A stretch of DNA of 64,000 bases from Symbiodinium natans. Taxonomy: Eukaryota; Sar; Dinophyceae; Suessiales; Symbiodiniaceae. Under the pieces are notes generated by a model. That model was not told the DNA's origin. It worked only from the letters and a program-made list of their open reading frames with translations, and did not search any database. Below, one piece after another: positions 1 through 10,049 of the stretch. The stretch covers positions 198,501 through 262,500 of the forward strand of contig CAJNDS010002234.1 of NCBI GenBank assembly GCA_905221605.1, written 5' to 3'. Positions within the stretch are counted from its first letter, which is position 1, and every line of letters starts with the position of its first letter. A program made the translations under genes and the position numbers.

Positions 1-49
1 TCTTCGAGGTTATCGGAATCGTGACGGGCAGAGCGGTCCGGCAGACTTT

Positions 50-745
50 CAAGAGTGCTTGGCAACTTGTGTGTTTTGTGTGCCTCAGCATGCCCTTCAC
101 TCTGCGAAACGTGCCCGTGAGGTACACCCCCAAGCGTTGGCACAGAGGCCCGCTTCGCGGAGCATGCGTGCACTGTGCCTTTTCGCTCCGACCGAGAAAT
201 CCGTAGTCGAAGAGACTGCTGGTTAAGGGAGGGTGGAGGAGTGGATATGGAATCCCCAGATTTTCGCCCTAGGCATACTCCAGTAAGATCGGTTCGAAAG
301 CATGTCCCCCAACTCCACTGCCAGGTTGGCCCGGCGCAGCTGTCTGACAATGCCGAGGCTGACGCCGAGCCAGGCTGGTCACAGCATACTTTCAGTGCGG
401 AAGTGCTTCAGCTTGGCGTGAAGGTAGGAGGTGACTGTGGGTGAAAAAATGCTACTGTGATGAGTCGCAGCGACCGAAATGAAAGTAGTTGAAAGTGCAC
501 GAAAAGTCACAGAAGCATCCTCTCTGTGGTTGCATGGTTGCACTCAGAAGTGGGTGGGAGGCAGTGTCTCAAGCGTCACAGTTTTCCCTGATGGTCTGCT
601 GCCTGTGATACAGTCTGAAGCTGTTGCAGGAGAGGCGCCTGAAGAGCTTGAGGAGGACTGACGGCATCAGAACCAAGTGCAGAGCTTGCAGCAGCAACAG
701 CGCGCCAAACATATTCTCCACCTTTTTGCCAAGATGCTGTACCAA
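50..745 (+). repeat. Diverged direct duplication, copy A
   Basis: This ~0.7 kb unit is repeated, with many substitutions and small indels, at about 1795-2525. Shared landmarks in the same order are the 'gcttggcaact' block, 'ggtggaggagtggatat', 'ctgacgccgagccaggctgg', 'cagtgcggaagtgctt' and 'aaagtcacagaagcatcct'. Near the 3' end both copies keep one reading frame: this copy reads VAGEAPEELEED then a stop at 659-661. It may be the tail of a duplicated gene. I do not recognise the family. Confidence 0.6.
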
Positions 746-1794
746 GTGAGGAGGGCATCGTTCAGTCTGGGTTTTATGGTGGCCTCTTTGGCGGCTTTTC
801 GAGTTTGCCTGAGTTTTTATTTTGTACCTTTAGGGTTTTAGGGTCAGGGTTTTGGAGATTTAGGTAGTCACAGCATAGGTTTGGGGACAACAGGGCCGCA
901 GGGTGCCGTAGGTCAGATTTTTGAATCTACCCCCCCGCCCCCCCCCCCAAGCAAGTATAGAGCTTAGGTGAAAGGTTCTGCACCGCCAGGATCCCGACGA
1001 CGTGCCTGCAGTACCAGGCCGCGCTTAAATCAGACGCAGCGGATCTCCCCGCCCTAAGTTGAATGTATGTTGAACCACCCCCAATAATCCGTACTCCCCA
1101 AAGTACTTTCATTCAGTGAAGAGGAAGATTTCATGCCAGGGCAAGGCTTGCCCGGTCGCGGTTAATGTCGCCCCCGGTTCTACTTGTTTAATCACAAGTT
1201 TTCCGAAACTATGCTGCGAACTCAGTTTGTTCGGGTATCACGCTATAGTCACATTGTTCTTTACGTATTCTTTGTTTGGGATTCGGGCAGCAGCAGTATG
1301 GGGTCCCGTCTCTCCTTGTTTCTCCTTTGCTGGTTCGAAAAGCTCAGGCACAGAGCTCTCTCAGGCTCAGCAGCTAAAGGCATGCCGGCTATAAGGGCCT
1401 TGGGCTCCAGGAATCTTGGGGAGCAAGAGCCCGGAAAATCCAGGAAGCCAAGGCCCCCCGCCATCTAAAACCTTTTTGGATTTCCTTGCGAAATGAGGCC
1501 TTGCAATTTTTTTTGGGGAATTTGTTGGGATTAGGTCATCTGCGGTCTGAGCCCCCTTTGCCCGTGGCTGGTTCTAAAAACTCAGGTACAGAGATCTCTA
1601 AGGCTCAGCAAAGGCTTCCGGCTCTTAGGGCCTGGTCTTCAGGCCAGGAAGGCAGGAAACTTCAGGCTTCAAGGCCCTAAAGCCCACATTCTCCCCCCAA
1701 ATTCCGAAACAATTCTCTTTAGAGAGTGTCCCAGAATGTTCCAGAATTGCTTAGGGGGCAGGACATTGTCGTGAAGGGACGAGCGCCTGCTGTC

Positions 1795-2525
1795 TTCCAA
1801 GTGTGCTTGGCAACTTTGCCGTGTTTGTGTGCCTCAGTCCACCACTGTGCGAAGCGTGCCTGTGAGGTACGCCTCAAAGCGCTGGCACAGAGGCAAGCTT
1901 TGAGGAGCAGGGCAATTTCGGTTCAAGGGTCAGGTTTACTTACTGAGGGTTATGGGGGAGTGGAGGAGTGGATATGTAATCCCCGTATCTTAGCCCTCTA
2001 CATACTCCAGCACCTATACAGTAAAGACTTGAGTAAGATCGGCTCGAGAGCCTGTTCCGCAAGTCCCCAGCCAGGTTGCCAGCACACGGCTGCCTGACAA
2101 TCCCGAGGCTGACGCCGAACCAGGCTGGTCACAACATACACTTTCAGTGCGGAAGTGCTTGGCGTGAAGGTAGAAAGTGCCCAAACCACCAGAGCACCAT
2201 TGAGGGTGAGAAGTGCTAGTGTGATGAGACACAGCATCACGATAGGTTTGACGATGTTTTGCCAAGCAGTCAGGCTTGCTCAGTGCACGGAAAGTCACAG
2301 AAGCATCCTTTCTGTGGTTGCGTGCTTGCAGTCAGAAGTGGATGGGAGCCAGCGGCTCGAGTGCGAGAGCTATGCTGCCGGTCTGATGCCTGTGATGAAG
2401 TTGTTGCAGGAGAGACGCCCGAAGAGCTTGAGGAGGACAGCCGGCATTAGAACCACATGCACGGGTTGTTGCAGCTGCAACCATGCACCAAACATATTAC
2501 CAAATGCTGTACAAAGCGAGGAGGG
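1795..2525 (+). repeat. Diverged direct duplication, copy B
   Basis: Second copy of the unit at 50-745, in the same orientation. The acidic peptide near the 3' end is conserved as VAGETPEELEED, followed by SRH and a stop (2448-2450). Copy B lacks some of copy A's insertions and adds 'cacctatacagtaaagact' near 2010. The spacer between copies (about 750-1790) contains its own partial duplication around 1330-1400 and 1568-1630. Confidence 0.6.
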
Positions 2526-2529
2526 CGTC

Positions 2530-5030
2530 TTCCCACCGACAACGGAGTACAAGCCCACGGTGGTGCGGCCGCCGGCCGGGTCAGGAGATGCACAGAGAAT
2601 GTGCTGTGTCGGGTGTAGGGTAACATGGGCCCTGTTACAAGTGAGGTTAAAGCTAAAATCATGGCTCCTGTTCATAACCCTAAATATGAGGGTCCATACT
2701 GAACCTAAGAGCCCTGAACCAATCTAAACCCCAAACCCGAAACCCTACACCTAACCCCCAACTCGCGCCTTAAAGGGGCTTAGGCTTCCTCAGCTCTAAA
2801 TTCTCCAAACACCAGAGGCCCCTCCACCCCCCAAAGGGCCCTAAAGCACCCTAAGGCCTAAACCCCTAAAGCACCCCAAAACCTCAACTCACGTCAGAAA
2901 AGTGTGAAACCCCGTCGAGGTAATTGGGGGGCCTTGGGGTTCAAGGCTTTCAGGCTGTAAGGGTCTGAAGGGGTTTGGAAGGGTGTTGAAGGGTTTCGAA
3001 GGGTGTTGAAGGGTTTGCAGGTTGTGAAGGGTTTCGAAGGGTTTTGAAGGGTTTTGAAGGGTTTTTTAAGGGTTTGAAGGGGTTTGCAGGGTTAGATCTC
3101 TCGGGGGAGGACTGGCAGCAGCCTGCCAGCGCCGCTTGATAAACACAGGCCTGGCCCGGCGGCTCGATCTTTTCGGGGCTTCGGGTTTCTTGCTGGTTCA
3201 CGGGTACTTATCGGTAGGGTTCTAAGTGCCCTATGTAGGGTTATCACCATGGTTACCCTGCTTATAACTTATAGCCCTATTATAGAAGTTCCCATGAAGC
3301 TTTAAGTAGGGTTGTGGGTTCTCGGGTTTCGTGGACTGTTTCATAGTCTTGGGGTTTTCATCCGTAGGGTGCTGTTCCCTGAATGCCAGCTAAGCACCCG
3401 TTTGAAAAACATGAACTGAACGCAGTCAGGCTTGCTCAGCCCTTCATGCCATCTCCTGAACCAGAGACCCCCCCCCCTACCCTTAGCCTTCAGTCCCTGG
3501 GGTAACCAGGTGCGTTTTAAATCGCGCAGGTCTGATGCAGGAGTATGAGAAAGACCTTTTGGCAATCGAGGCGCGCCTTCGGCTTAAGCCCTCAGTCCCC
3601 TTCTGCAGAGTACTGAAAGCCTTCCCTAAACTAGCTCCGGAGTTTGTAAAACTTTTGCACCGAGGTCAGCATTTTTGTGTCTTAATATTAGGGGATCAAC
3701 CCCTATGTTGAAGGTCTTGGGATGCCCCCAAAAGGGTTCCACGCTCGTAACTCGTAATGCTTGATGCCACTTCTGACGCTCGCGAGTCTGATGGCTCTCG
3801 TGTCTCACGTTCGCGTCGCCCTTGTCGCGCGATGGCAAGCACACTCATCCGACACAACCGTGCAACACAAGTCAATGTGTCCTTACACAGGCTTGGTTGT
3901 AGTGTGGGCTTGGCGCCGTCTCCTTGGTTTCTTGGGCTCCAAGCTTCGGGTCCAGCGGGAAGTTGGAGCCCGCGCGCTCTTTGGGGCGTTGCGTATAGAG
4001 CCAGAGCCCTTTTCATAGCGGCTTCTAGACAAGCCTCCGCAGGAAGAAGCGAGACGGCTTTGTACAAGTTGTGCAAACCAAGGGCTTAGTTTTTGTCTGG
4101 TAACTACTCCGCTGCGTGTTGCCATGGTTTTAAGATTACACATGCATTGCATTTTTTGTTTTTTGTCTGGTAGACCTGCAATATAGCCAGACTAGAACTA
4201 TAACAAATAAAGCTATCAATGTAACCTTTTTGTTCTTGAAGGCTGGCGTCGATCGACGCCCTTGCACAAAGCTGGCAACTGCCGTGACCTAAACGATCAT
4301 GTTGTGGAAGGCTGTTAGGCGCTGTCTTGCGTTCCTGGTGTCAGCTGCGGCTCACTTTCATCTTATGTTTTTGAGGTATCTAGTCTGCCGGCCATATCTC
4401 TTGATCCGAACAAGGCCAGTTTTTGACGCTGAGTTATGCACCGTGGACATGTGCGCTTGTCGAGTTTGCCAGTGGCGCCCTGTCCAAGGTTGCAGATGAG
4501 ACAAAGCGTGTGCTACGCTTGAACTATCACAGGCCGCTTGCGGACCTCTCTTGGAACCATGCACTTCCTTGCACTGACGGATCTTGCGCAGGGTCATCAG
4601 TCCTCCGAATGTGTACCAGCAGTACAAGAGGCCTTCAGCTGAGTCTTTGTCTCCATCGCAAGAAGTGTGCCTTGATTTTGCAGGGCAGCTGTGGATATCG
4701 ACTTGCAGGGTGAGGCATGGAGACGCCTCGCTCAAACGTGAATTGTGTGAACTCGAAGTCCTAAACCCTCATAAGAAAACCCAAGCCGTGAACTATGAAT
4801 GGTGCAGGAGATCCGACTTCACACAGATCCGGTCCTGCAGGTGCTTCAGTTGCATCTGTGCGGTTTAGGGTTTTTAGGTTTTAGGGTTTGACGAGGCCAA
4901 TCCGTGGTAGTGAAAACCAAAAAACTCGTGTTAGGCTTTCATTTTAGAGCTGCTGCAATTTCTGTCAGTTTGTGTACCTTTCATCTGTGCATTTACCCGC
5001 GCTCCACAAGCACCTGCAAGAACCACTTCG
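2530..5030. other. No supported gene; degenerate repeats
   Basis: I see no coding region that I can support here. The stretch holds degenerate CCCTAAA-type sequence (2720-2900), a GAAGGGTTT minisatellite (2941-3094) and otherwise unremarkable DNA. The open frames are short and have no recognisable motif. Confidence 0.5.
2941..3094 (+). repeat. GAAGGGTTT-type minisatellite
   Basis: About 15 imperfect 9-10 bp units related to GAAGGGTTTC / GAAGGGTGTT. The unit looks like a drifted telomere-like heptamer with extra bases. Confidence 0.7.
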
Positions 5031-5465
5031 ACCCCATCAGGAGAGGCGTTTCGTGCGGCAACGAGCCTGGGACCTCAGGGGACACATGGGCTGCACATAT
5101 CGAAGCACACGATGCCGACAGGTTTCGGTGCGTGTTTGGGGGCCGACTTGAAAACGGCAAACCCTGGAGCCCTACATACCCAAACCCTAAATCCTCTTTG
5201 ACTTCGGGTTCAGGGCTTCGGGCTTACCTGCAAGGCTTCCTAAGAAGCCCTCACGTGCAGGCCACCTATTCGAGCATGCCCGTGGACGTTAAGAAGGGCG
5301 CAAAGGCGGGCTTCAGAGGAGCTGAAATGCACCCCTGAAGTTCCCCCAAAGCTCTTCAATCCTTCAACCTTAGCCTCCCAAAAACCCTTAGAGATCCCTT
5401 CAGAGAGCCCTTCAAAGAGCCCTTGCAAGAGCCCTCCCGATGCAGAGGCCGCTGTCTCACCTCAG

Positions 5466-5552
5466 AAGGGCATCTCGAAGAAGAGCAAGCCCTTGTTGGA
5501 ATCCAAGAGTGTGGCCGCCTTAGCTCAGGAGGACAGGTCCCTGAAAGCTTGA
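5466..5552 (+). CDS. Exon-like island with stop codon
   Basis: An acceptor-like 'ctcag' precedes a lysine-rich open frame that begins KGISKKSKPLLESKS and ends in TGA at 5550-5552. It could be a terminal exon of a basic protein. It is followed within 20 bp by TTTAGGG-type sequence (from 5572). The family is not recognised, and the call rests only on codon-like composition and the acceptor. Confidence 0.3.
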   Translation, partial: KGISKKSKPLLESKSVAALAQEDRSLKA

Positions 5553-5802
5553 CTGTTTAGGGTTCAGGGGTTCAGGGTTTGGGGTTTATGGTGTAGGGTT
5601 TAGGGTTATCGGCTGAAGGAACCCCGAGCTCGAAACCTCGAAGAAGAAAAGCAGCATCTGCGCTTGCTTGAGTGAAAGCGAGACGCTGTGCACATCGAGC
5701 TGCTGGCCTTTGGGGTATGAAGCGTATTAAGGGCTATTTACATGAGGGAATGCTATTTATAATTATTCCGACCCCGATGTTAAACCACCAAGCTTCGTAG
5801 AC

Positions 5803-5890
5803 TGTATTAAAGGGATCAAGAGTATTCAGGCTATTCAAGATATTCAGGGTATTCAAGGTATTCAGGGCGTTGAGGGCATTCAGGTAGTTA
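5803..5890 (+). repeat. Degenerate ATTCAGGGT minisatellite
   Basis: About nine imperfect 9-bp units (attcaggct, attcaagat, attcagggt and similar), ending before a short CCCTAAA region. No coding function is inferred. Confidence 0.7.
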
Positions 5891-6839
5891 AGGGTCCACG
5901 GCCCCGCGTACCCCATATTGAGGGTCGGCAATCAGCTGGTCCAATGTGGGAATGCACCCTAAACCCCCTGCCCTTGAACCCCCCCCTATAACCCCCTGAC
6001 CCCTAGACCCAAAAACCCTCGAACCCTAAACCCTAAACCCTAAACCCTAAACCCTAAAGCCCCCGAAACCCTGAAAGCCCCAAAGCCGCGCCCAGACCCC
6101 GCAGCTTCCGCCCGCCACCGGGGCCATGGGAAAACGACCCCCAAAGTTGAGGCGCTGGATTGAGGGTTCAGGGTTTAGGGTTTAGGGTTTAGGGTCTCAG
6201 GCTTAGTGCTTAGGGGTTTTGAGGGCCCCACGGGGACTAAAGCTTTGGGGTTTGGGGTTTCGGGTTTTCAGGGTATAGGGTTTTGGTTTAGGGCCATTGT
6301 TTTGTTTTCTGGGTGGTTTTGGAGGCTTTAGGGTGCAGAGGGCTCAAGCAGGATTGCAGAGGGCTCATGGGGGTTTAAAAAGATTTGGTTTGGGGTTTCG
6401 GGTTTGGGGTTTATGCGTTTAGGGTAATGAACAGTTAAACAAGGATCTTTGACAAGGCCATATCAAGTGTCGGCTGAGAATCAGAGAAAGTATACATGAG
6501 CAAACTGTTTCAGGGGGCGGAACTCAATCTACTGGAGAGTCTTCTTTTGGAAGGTTCTGAGCTGAGGGCGGCTTGGAGTTCGGGTCAAACCCTCGTACCC
6601 TCATCCTCCCAATCTCAATGTGCGCGGCACATTGAGCCCTTAACTTCTCAACTGCGTCTGTGGTTGAGCTTACCTTGAATCCTGAAACGGGTGTTTGACA
6701 TTCCGTACTCTCCACATAGGAGTACCACCAGTATTTCTTTTATAGAAGCCCGCAAAAAGCCACCACTCAACGCTAAACCCTCAACGTATACTAACCCCTT
6801 AACCCCTACGCCCTGAACCCAACAACATCCAGACTGCCT

Positions 6840-6938
6840 CAAACCCTAAACCCTAAACCCTAAACCCAAAACCCTAAACCCTAAACCCTAAACCCTAAAC
6901 CCTAAACCCTAAACCCTAAACCCTAAACCCTAAACCCC
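6840..6938 (+). repeat. CCCTAAA array (telomere-like heptamer)
   Basis: Fourteen near-perfect CCCTAAA units followed by a 15-bp C run and then AG. The array and C run sit exactly where the polypyrimidine tract of a 3' splice site would be, just before the exon-like island at 6951. Confidence 0.95.
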
Positions 6939-6950
6939 CCCCCCCCCCAG

Positions 6951-7022
6951 CCCATGGCGAGGCCACTTTCAAAGGGCCCGGACATGCTGCGCATGTTGGC
7001 AGACGGTGGGGGCACCGGTGGA
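6951..7022 (+). CDS. Exon-like island between opposed heptamer arrays
   Basis: The acceptor is a C tract ending in CAG. The open frame contains ATG at 6954 and reads MARPLSKGPDMLRMLADGG. A GC donor fits at 7023 (GGTGGA|GCTTAG), matching the GC donors seen in the Mei2-like and PPR genes. A CCCTAAA array precedes it and a TTTAGGG array (from about 7045) follows. The product is not recognised. Confidence 0.35.
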
Positions 7023-7042
7023 GCTTAGGGGAAGTTGAGCTC

Positions 7043-7153
7043 TTTAGGGTTTAGGGCTTAGAGTTTTAGGGCTTAGGGCTGTAGGGCTTAGGGTTTAGGG
7101 CTTAGGGCTTAGGGCTTAGGGCTTAGGGTTTTGGGGCTTAGGGCTTAGGGTTT
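7043..7153 (+). repeat. TTTAGGG / CTTAGGG array
   Basis: Degenerate heptamers in the opposite orientation to the array at 6840, mostly TTTAGGG and CTTAGGG. They lie downstream of the candidate donor at 7023. Confidence 0.9.
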
Positions 7154-7154
7154 C

Positions 7155-8890
7155 GCCTCCCTGGTTTCTCCCTCCCAGGCTGGCTTTGGGTTCAAGGCTG
7201 GATTTTGGGGGGAAGGATCTATGGGGTTTTCCGGCGAAGAGCAGGCAAGCACTCTGGCAATGCTTCCGAAACAGACGTTCCCTTAAGCCGAAGCACCCTA
7301 TTTTAACCCTGAACCCTGAACTGTAGCTCCCTTGCGCGCCCTACCCTCTAGCCTTCCGGGATCACCCCGAAGTCCAAGCGACTGCTGAAGCCAAGGTGCT
7401 CTCCCAGCGCGACTTTGCCCGCCCATGTGAGGGCGCACGTTTGTCCCTAGCTAGTCGCCTCCCCGACTTCCGGCCAATGCCAGGTTGGAGGGGCAGCTAA
7501 TTGGGTCTTTGCAAATGTTCATGTAGGGGTTTTAGGAATGGTGCCTTTCTCATTAGCCGGCCTTCGGGATGTTATAGGTGGCAGCTCCATCTACATGCCT
7601 GTCACTTTGTTAGCTGATCATGGCTGAGTTCACCTACATGAGCTTGTTGCACCCATGTACGGAGCTGCACAGAACTTATTCGTGCGAGATGCTGTCTTGC
7701 CCCCTGATGATGTGGAATTCATGGGTGCGTCCACCATGAGCGAAAAAGTGTGGGCCTGGTAGAGGAATGCACCTTTCACCTGAATCCCGACACAACGTCC
7801 ATGAATCAGTTCGCAACCCCTTGCAGCCCTTAAACCCCAAAAGACACCCCAAACCCTAAACCACCGTGCTTGAAGGCTTGACGCATTTCAGTTGCTCCCT
7901 TGCACTGGCTGCTATGTCCTGTCTGTTCAAATAAAGTATAGGATGATGTATGAGCATGTTCTGACTCCACTACTGAAAACCACATCATGCCTCATAATAC
8001 TTGCTGCATTAGATGAGGACGCACCGCGCAGGTGCACTGTCCGGCCTACATCTTGCGATATGACTCCCCGGACGTCATTGACAACTCCATCATTGACTGC
8101 CACAGACAGGCCCTGACCCGCTCTCCTCCCCTCCCCTCCCCCTGCAACGGTCATGAGACGGCAGAATGCCCGTTGAGCCCAGCTACATGTCAAAAGGCTG
8201 GAGGAGCTTGTGAGGCTAGTCCCCGAACCGTAAACCCCAAACAATCCTAGCAAAGTCCTCGAGAACCCGAGCTGCCCTGAGTGCTTTTTGCCAGGCCCGG
8301 TACCTCTCCTTCCAGGAGCAGTTCGGAGAGCTTCAGCTCCATGAGCAGCTTCGAGAGGACCGTACGAATGGTTTAGTGGTTTGGGGTTTTGGGTTCGAAG
8401 TTCAAGGTTTGTGGCTTGGGGCCTTGGGGTTTAGGGTTGAGAGAGATGGTCGAATCAAGGTATGCGAGAAATTTGTCGTCGAATCGACGTACGCACATGT
8501 GCACGCCACGCATTTGTGCTCGAAGTATGGCTAAGCACGTGCATACGTACATGTGTCATGCACCCATGGATGCAAGATGCAGGCGCAAACATGATTCTGT
8601 CAAGTACGAATTCTTGCATACTCTCGCATGTGTTTCGCAAGATCCGTAGCACGTAGACCCAGAAGCAGACCCTTGACAGGACCGGTACATCTACAAGGCA
8701 GTCGAGCAGGCTTGCAGATCACGCACTTCTGTTAAGTGGCGCGGCCGTACCACATGACCTGTGTGCAATTTGGAACCAGCAGAACGCTCTAGTTGGCCCA
8801 ACTCTGCTATATTCTCCCCAAGCAGCAGGTTGACAGTACATGCCGTGCAGCCAGCCGGGTTTCGCCCGTACCATGCGTAGAATAGTTGGG
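7155..8890. other. No supported gene
   Basis: Open frames here are short and overlap on both strands without motifs or matching splice signals. A few isolated CCCTAAA-like pieces occur near 7800-7862. I see nothing further that I can support. Confidence 0.4.
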
Positions 8891-8892
8891 GC

Positions 8893-8985
8893 TTTAAACC
8901 CTAAACCCTAAACCCTAAACCCTAAACCCTAAACCCTGAACCCTAAGCCCTAAGCCCTAAGCCCTAAGCCCTTAACCCTGAACCC
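8893..8985 (+). repeat. CCCTAAA / CCCTAAG array
   Basis: Six CCCTAAA units grading into CCCTAAG units, upstream of the open island at 9001. Confidence 0.9.
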
Positions 8986-9000
8986 AAAATCCAAAAACCC

Positions 9001-9150
9001 AAGCGGAAGGCCTGCGGCCAGCTGCTGTCCATGTTAGATGCTCCCCCACAGCTTGGCGAGTCCGAAGTCGAGGCTACGGGAACAGAAGGTCCACGCCTCG
9101 GCGGACTCGTGACTGCCAGAAACCCCTTCCAAAAACTGTCATTTGCTTGA
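9001..9150 (+). CDS. Exon-like open island
   Basis: One frame stays open from 9001 to TGA at 9148-9150, starting KRKACGQLLSMLDAPPQ and continuing LGESEVEATGTEG. It lies between two CCCTAAA arrays. Internal 'cacag' at 9047-9051 could be an acceptor. Composition is protein-like, but no family is recognised. Confidence 0.3.
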   Translation, partial: KRKACGQLLSMLDAPPQLGESEVEATGTEGPRLGGLVTARNPFQKLSFA

Positions 9151-9196
9151 GGCCCTAAACCCTAAACCCTAAACCCTAAACCCTAAACCCTAAACC

Positions 9197-9263
<67 letters not shown>

Positions 9264-9371
9264 ATCCTAAACCCTAAAACCTAAACCCTAAACCCTAAAC
9301 CCTAAACCCTAAACCCTAAACCCTAAACCCTAAACCCTAAACCCTAAACCCTAAACCCTAAACCCTAAACT
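9151..9371 (+). repeat. CCCTAAA and CCCTCAA array
   Basis: About 30 heptamers: CCCTAAA, then a homogeneous block of CCCTCAA (9196-9262), then CCCTAAA again. The central block shows local unit conversion within the array. Confidence 0.95.
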
Positions 9372-9377
9372 AAACCC

Positions 9378-9481
9378 TGGTGGCTTCACCAAGATGCGCC
9401 CCAAGGCATCACGGCAGTCTTGGTCAAGGAGATCAAGCAAGAACGGGTTGAGCCCTCGGAGCCAGCCCAGGAATCAACTGG
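9378..9481 (+). CDS. Exon-like island, charged peptide
   Basis: An open frame follows the CCCTAAA array and reads GITAVLVKEIKQERVEPSEP near its 3' end. It runs into a GT donor (CTGG|GTTTAG) that is itself the start of a TTTAGGG block. The hydrophobic/charged pattern looks like real protein. Family unknown. Confidence 0.35.
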
Positions 9482-9540
9482 GTTTAGGGGTTTAGGGTTT
9501 AGGGAGTGTCTAGGGTTTAGGGTTTAGGGAGTGTCTTGGG

Positions 9541-9740
9541 GTTAGGGTTCTGCGGCTGCAAGAATGGGAGGGCGTTCAAACACCGAAATCTGAACCGTTT
9601 CCTTGAATCTGAGCCTGCCAAGGTACTGCTGCTGCGATGTGTTCAGGCGTTCCAGCAACGACAGCAGGAGCTCAGCCCAGGTCACGTTAGAGCAGGCAAA
9701 CGGTTCTTCAAATACGGGATACACTCCCGAGCCCTGTGAA
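9541..9740 (+). CDS. Short open frame between heptamer arrays
   Basis: About 66 residues, including KVLLLRCVQAFQQRQQEL, lie between TTTAGGG (9480-9535) and CCCTAAA (9746-9810) blocks. This could be an exon or chance. No motif is recognised and the start is not defined. Confidence 0.2.
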
Positions 9741-9745
9741 TCCCC

Positions 9746-9811
9746 CTAAACCCTAAACCCTAAACCCTAAACCCTAAACCCTAAACCCTAAACCCTAAAC
9801 CCTAAACCCTG
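9746..9811 (+). repeat. CCCTAAA array
   Basis: Nine perfect CCCTAAA heptamers, about 70 bp before the acceptor of the island at 9883. Confidence 0.95.
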
Positions 9812-9882
9812 CAACTAAGGCACCCGAAAACCCTAAAGCCCTAATCCCTGACAAACGGCTGAAACCTGCTTTGACACCGCAG

Positions 9883-9947
9883 AGCCTATGGCGCAAGGAG
9901 TCCGAGCTCCGACCTCTGCCGACCACTCTTGCCGAGCCTTTGGCAAG
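9883..9947 (+). CDS. Exon-like island with GC donor
   Basis: Acceptor 'ccgcag' precedes a 65-nt open segment reading SLWRKESELRPLPTTLAEPLA. It ends at a GC donor (GGCAAG|GCCGGT). TTTAGGG repeats start about 10 bp into the putative intron, and CCCTAAA repeats stand upstream of the acceptor. Family unknown. Confidence 0.35.
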
Positions 9948-10049
9948 GCCGGTAGGGTTTAGGGTTTAAGGTTTGGGGTTTAGGGTTTAGGGTTTAGGTT
10001 TAGGGTCTAGGGTCCAGGGTCCAGGGTCTAGGGTTTTGGGAGCCCGTCT

